A stretch of DNA of 14,064 nucleotides from Kiritimatiellia bacterium. Its GTDB lineage: Bacteria > Verrucomicrobiota > Kiritimatiellia > RFP12 > UBA3636. Below the pieces are notes generated by a model. It searched no databases. It saw nothing but the letters and a program-made list of their open reading frames with translations, and had not been told where the DNA came from. Below, piece after piece: positions 12,886-14,064 of the stretch. Location: contig JAFPUX010000135.1 in the NCBI GenBank assembly GCA_017413145.1, forward strand, positions 1-14,064. Direction: 5' to 3'. How positions within the stretch are numbered: the first letter of the stretch is position 1; every line of letters starts with the position of its first letter. Both the position numbers and the translations under genes were made by a program.

Positions 12886-13721
12886 GGTTGGGTGGTTCGG
12901 TGGTTGGGTGGTTCGGTGGTTGGGTGGTTGGGTGGTTCGGGCCGGTTGGATTCGGCGAGTTTGAAGAGCGTGCCCGTCGGGCAGACGAAGCGGCAGTAGG
13001 CGCGCGGCACGAAGACGGAGAGCGCGACGAAGGCGAGCGCGAAGGCGACGACGAGCGGCGGCACCGCGAGAAACGCGAAAGCGCCGAAGAGCTCCCACTC
13101 CGTCCAGCGGCTCCACGCGCCGCACAAGAGCGCGAGCGCCAGCGCGGCCCACAGTCCGCGCCGGAAGGCGGTCAGGCGCCGGACGAGCGCCGGGGAAAGC
13201 CGCCATTTGCGCGCGGGAATCCGCGACGCCAGTTCCTGCGCCGCGCCGAACGGGCAGACCCAGAGGCAGTAGTGCGAGGCGCGCCCGAAGACCGGATACA
13301 GCAGCGCCGTCGAAAGCAGCAGCAGCGCAACCGTCCATTCGAAGACGCCGCCCGGCAGACCCGAGCCAGCCCAGCCGAGGAGGCGCGCGGTCGAGAGGAA
13401 CGATCCGGTCCAGAAACCGAGAACCGCGACGTCGAGCCAGAGCTGCACCGTCCGCCACCGGCGCGACTTCGCGAAAAGCGGGACGACGGCCGCAAGGAGG
13501 AGGACCGCGAGGATCGCGAGGTTCGGCAGCAGCGCCGAACCCCGGATTTCGAACGACTGCGGCAGGATCCTGAGTCGGGATTCCGGCGCCGCGCCGGCGG
13601 CGGGCGCCAGGCCGGCCCCGAGGACGCGTCCGCTCCGCGCGACGGCGCCCGCCGCCAACACCAGCAGGCAGGCGGCGATGCGCAGCAGGTGCGCGACGGG
13701 GTCCCGGCGTTCGACCTTCAC
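12882..13721 (-). CDS. NapH/NosR-like 4Fe-4S membrane electron-transfer protein
   Basis: 279 residues from the GTG complementary to 13719-13721. That start is preferred to an upstream TTG because the TTG lies within the -10 region. About 5-6 membrane segments are predicted (roughly 12-34, 65-85, 95-113, 125-145, 187-203, 218-238). Two CX3CP motifs, CLWVCPFGAAQEL (C152, C156) and CRFVCPTGTLFKL (C243, C247), are hallmarks of the NapH/NosR/RdxA-type membrane domain. The soluble ferredoxin module with CxxCxxCxxxCP that often follows is missing. The protein instead ends in a tandem-repeat tail (PPNHPTTEPPNHRTTQP). The family passes electrons from quinol or ferredoxin to extracytosolic carriers. 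The overlap with the FMN-binding gene, and divergence from the xylulokinase gene, suggest it feeds electrons to the FMN-binding protein. Confidence 0.8.
   Translation of the reverse strand: MKVERRDPVAHLLRIAACLLVLAAGAVARSGRVLGAGLAPAAGAAPESRLRILPQSFEIRGSALLPNLAILAVLLLAAVVPLFAKSRRWRTVQLWLDVAVLGFWTGSFLSTARLLGWAGSGLPGGVFEWTVALLLLSTALLYPVFGRASHYCLWVCPFGAAQELASRIPARKWRLSPALVRRLTAFRRGLWAALALALLCGAWSRWTEWELFGAFAFLAVPPLVVAFALAFVALSVFVPRAYCRFVCPTGTLFKLAESNRPEPPNHPTTEPPNHRTTQP
12886..12937 (-). repeat. 8-nt AACCACC(C/G) tandem repeat before the FMN-binding gene start
   Basis: On the minus strand six full units (AACCACCC, AACCACCC, AACCACCG, AACCACCC, AACCACCG, AACCACCC; 12937 down to 12890) and a partial AACC (12889-12886) end exactly at the ATG of the FMN-binding gene. 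They also encode the C-terminal tail of the upstream NapH-like protein. The 8-nt unit is not a multiple of three, so three units make one 8-residue protein repeat. Confidence 0.95.
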
Positions 13722-13729
13722 GGCGCGCC

Positions 13730-13758
13730 ATTCTAGCAAAACCGCCGGACCGGCGTAA
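13730..13758 (-). promoter_or_regulatory. Promoter of the NapH-like gene, leaderless geometry
   Basis: On the minus strand TTACGC (13753-13758), 17 nt, then TAGAAT (13730-13735) preceded by GGTTTTGC. The GTG start at 13721 lies 8 nt beyond the -10. The -10 context GCGGTTTTGCTA is identical to that of the lysS-like promoter. Confidence 0.55.
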
Positions 13759-13778
13759 GCGAAAAGTTCGGGCGGCCC

Positions 13779-13807
13779 TTGCCGGGACGGGGCCGTTGTG
13801 CTAGAGT
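13779..13807 (+). promoter_or_regulatory. Promoter of the xylulokinase gene, leaderless geometry
   Basis: TTGCCG (13779-13784), 17 nt, TAGAGT (13802-13807), preceded by TTGTGC. The ATG at 13815 is 7 nt beyond the -10, exactly as at 266-302. No Shine-Dalgarno sequence fits between. Confidence 0.65.
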
Positions 13808-13814
13808 GGACCGC

Positions 13815-14064
13815 ATGGAAAAGAAACCCCTCGCAGTCGGCGTCGACGCCAGCACCCAGGGCGTGAAGGCCCTCGCACTCGGACCGGACGGCGTCGAAGC
13901 CGTCGCGGCCGTCAATTTCGGAAAGGACCTGCCGCAGTTCGGCGCGCCGGACGGCTTCGCGCCGGACCCGGACCCGGCGGTGCGCCGCGCGCCGCCGCGC
14001 ATGTGGGAGGCGGGCGTCCGCCTCGCGCTGGAGCGTCTCGGCGCCGAAGTCGACCTCGGGCGCG
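13815..14064 (+). CDS. xylB: Xylulokinase (FGGY family), N-terminal fragment
   Basis: The first 83 residues of a gene that runs off the right edge. VGVDASTQGVKALAL (8-22) is the first nucleotide-binding strand and loop of FGGY sugar kinases (PF00370), with the D-x-S-T-Q-G/S-x-K signature of xylulokinases. VNFGKDLPQFG (33-43) and RMWEAGVRLALERL (61-74) match the stretch of xylulokinases, particularly the eukaryote-like branch, that reads FDxDLPxF followed by a P-x-LMWxxALDxxLxxL helix. The enzyme phosphorylates D-xylulose with ATP and feeds it into the pentose phosphate pathway. Another FGGY kinase is possible because the rest is not visible. It is transcribed from the promoter at 13779-13807, apparently without a leader, and diverges from the NapH-like gene. 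Confidence 0.75.
   Translation, partial: MEKKPLAVGVDASTQGVKALALGPDGVEAVAAVNFGKDLPQFGAPDGFAPDPDPAVRRAPPRMWEAGVRLALERLGAEVDLGR

Noticed and set aside
12886..12937. CRISPR-like array
   Set aside because: The units are 8 nt long and have no spacers. This is a simple tandem repeat.
13719..13739. TTG at 13739 as start of the NapH-like gene
   Set aside because: It lies within the promoter's TTGCTAGAAT. Translation from the GTG at 13721 fits the spacing seen at other promoters here.

Overview
The window is GC-rich bacterial DNA with genes on both strands. Gene content (paired SUMF1/FGE-like domains, an exported SGNH esterase joined to a SagB-like nitroreductase, a GH127-type glycosidase, a YcfL/LpoB lipoprotein pair, a NapH-like membrane iron-sulfur protein) together with rare Shine-Dalgarno sites suggests a Gram-negative polysaccharide degrader. 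My best guess is the PVC group (Kiritimatiellota, Verrucomicrobiota or Lentisphaerota). That placement is inference, because no rRNA or other phylogenetic marker beyond an N-terminal LysS fragment is present.

Layout. 1-197 (-): N-terminus of a lysyl-tRNA synthetase, divergent from a rightward block at 302-5067. That block holds a methyltransferase-like protein with a poor SAM loop, a membrane-anchored polysaccharide-deacetylase-like protein that has lost its catalytic residues, an ABC-3 (ZnuB-like) permease without a partner ATPase, a YcfL-like lipoprotein, an LpoB-like lipoprotein, and an exported surface-repeat protein. 5068-5551 is a gene-free convergent gap packed with inverted repeats. 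5552-7411 (-) is an exported protein with two SUMF1 domains. 7412-7716 is a divergent promoter region. 7717-9627 (+) is a GH127-like glycosidase, which shares a CTAG stop with the convergent MFS transporter (9624-10961, -). The transporter lies downstream of an exported SGNH-esterase/nitroreductase fusion (10983-12287, -). Upstream of that on the same strand are an FMN-binding protein (12379-12885) and a NapH-like 4Fe-4S membrane protein (12882-13721), coupled by ATGA. The window ends in the start of a xylulokinase (13815 onward, +).

How the genes may work together. GH127-like glycosidase, SGNH esterase, MFS transporter and xylulokinase fit breakdown and uptake of acetylated, arabinose- or xylose-containing plant polysaccharide. 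The NapH-like protein, the FMN_bind protein (flavinylation motif present) and the exported nitroreductase domain could form a route for electrons from the membrane to an extracytosolic flavoenzyme. The YcfL-LpoB pair points to regulation of peptidoglycan synthases.

Two sequence-level patterns stand out. First, a promoter motif recurs at seven gene fronts: a TTGCCC-like -35, a 17-18 nt spacer, and a -10 of the form TAGAAT or TAnnnT preceded by TGC or TGG. At three genes the -10 ends only 7-8 nt before the start codon, implying leaderless or nearly leaderless mRNAs. Second, short tandem repeats with an ACC core (8, 8/9 or 14 nt units, almost no G) run right up to the start codons of three genes that lack Shine-Dalgarno sites.
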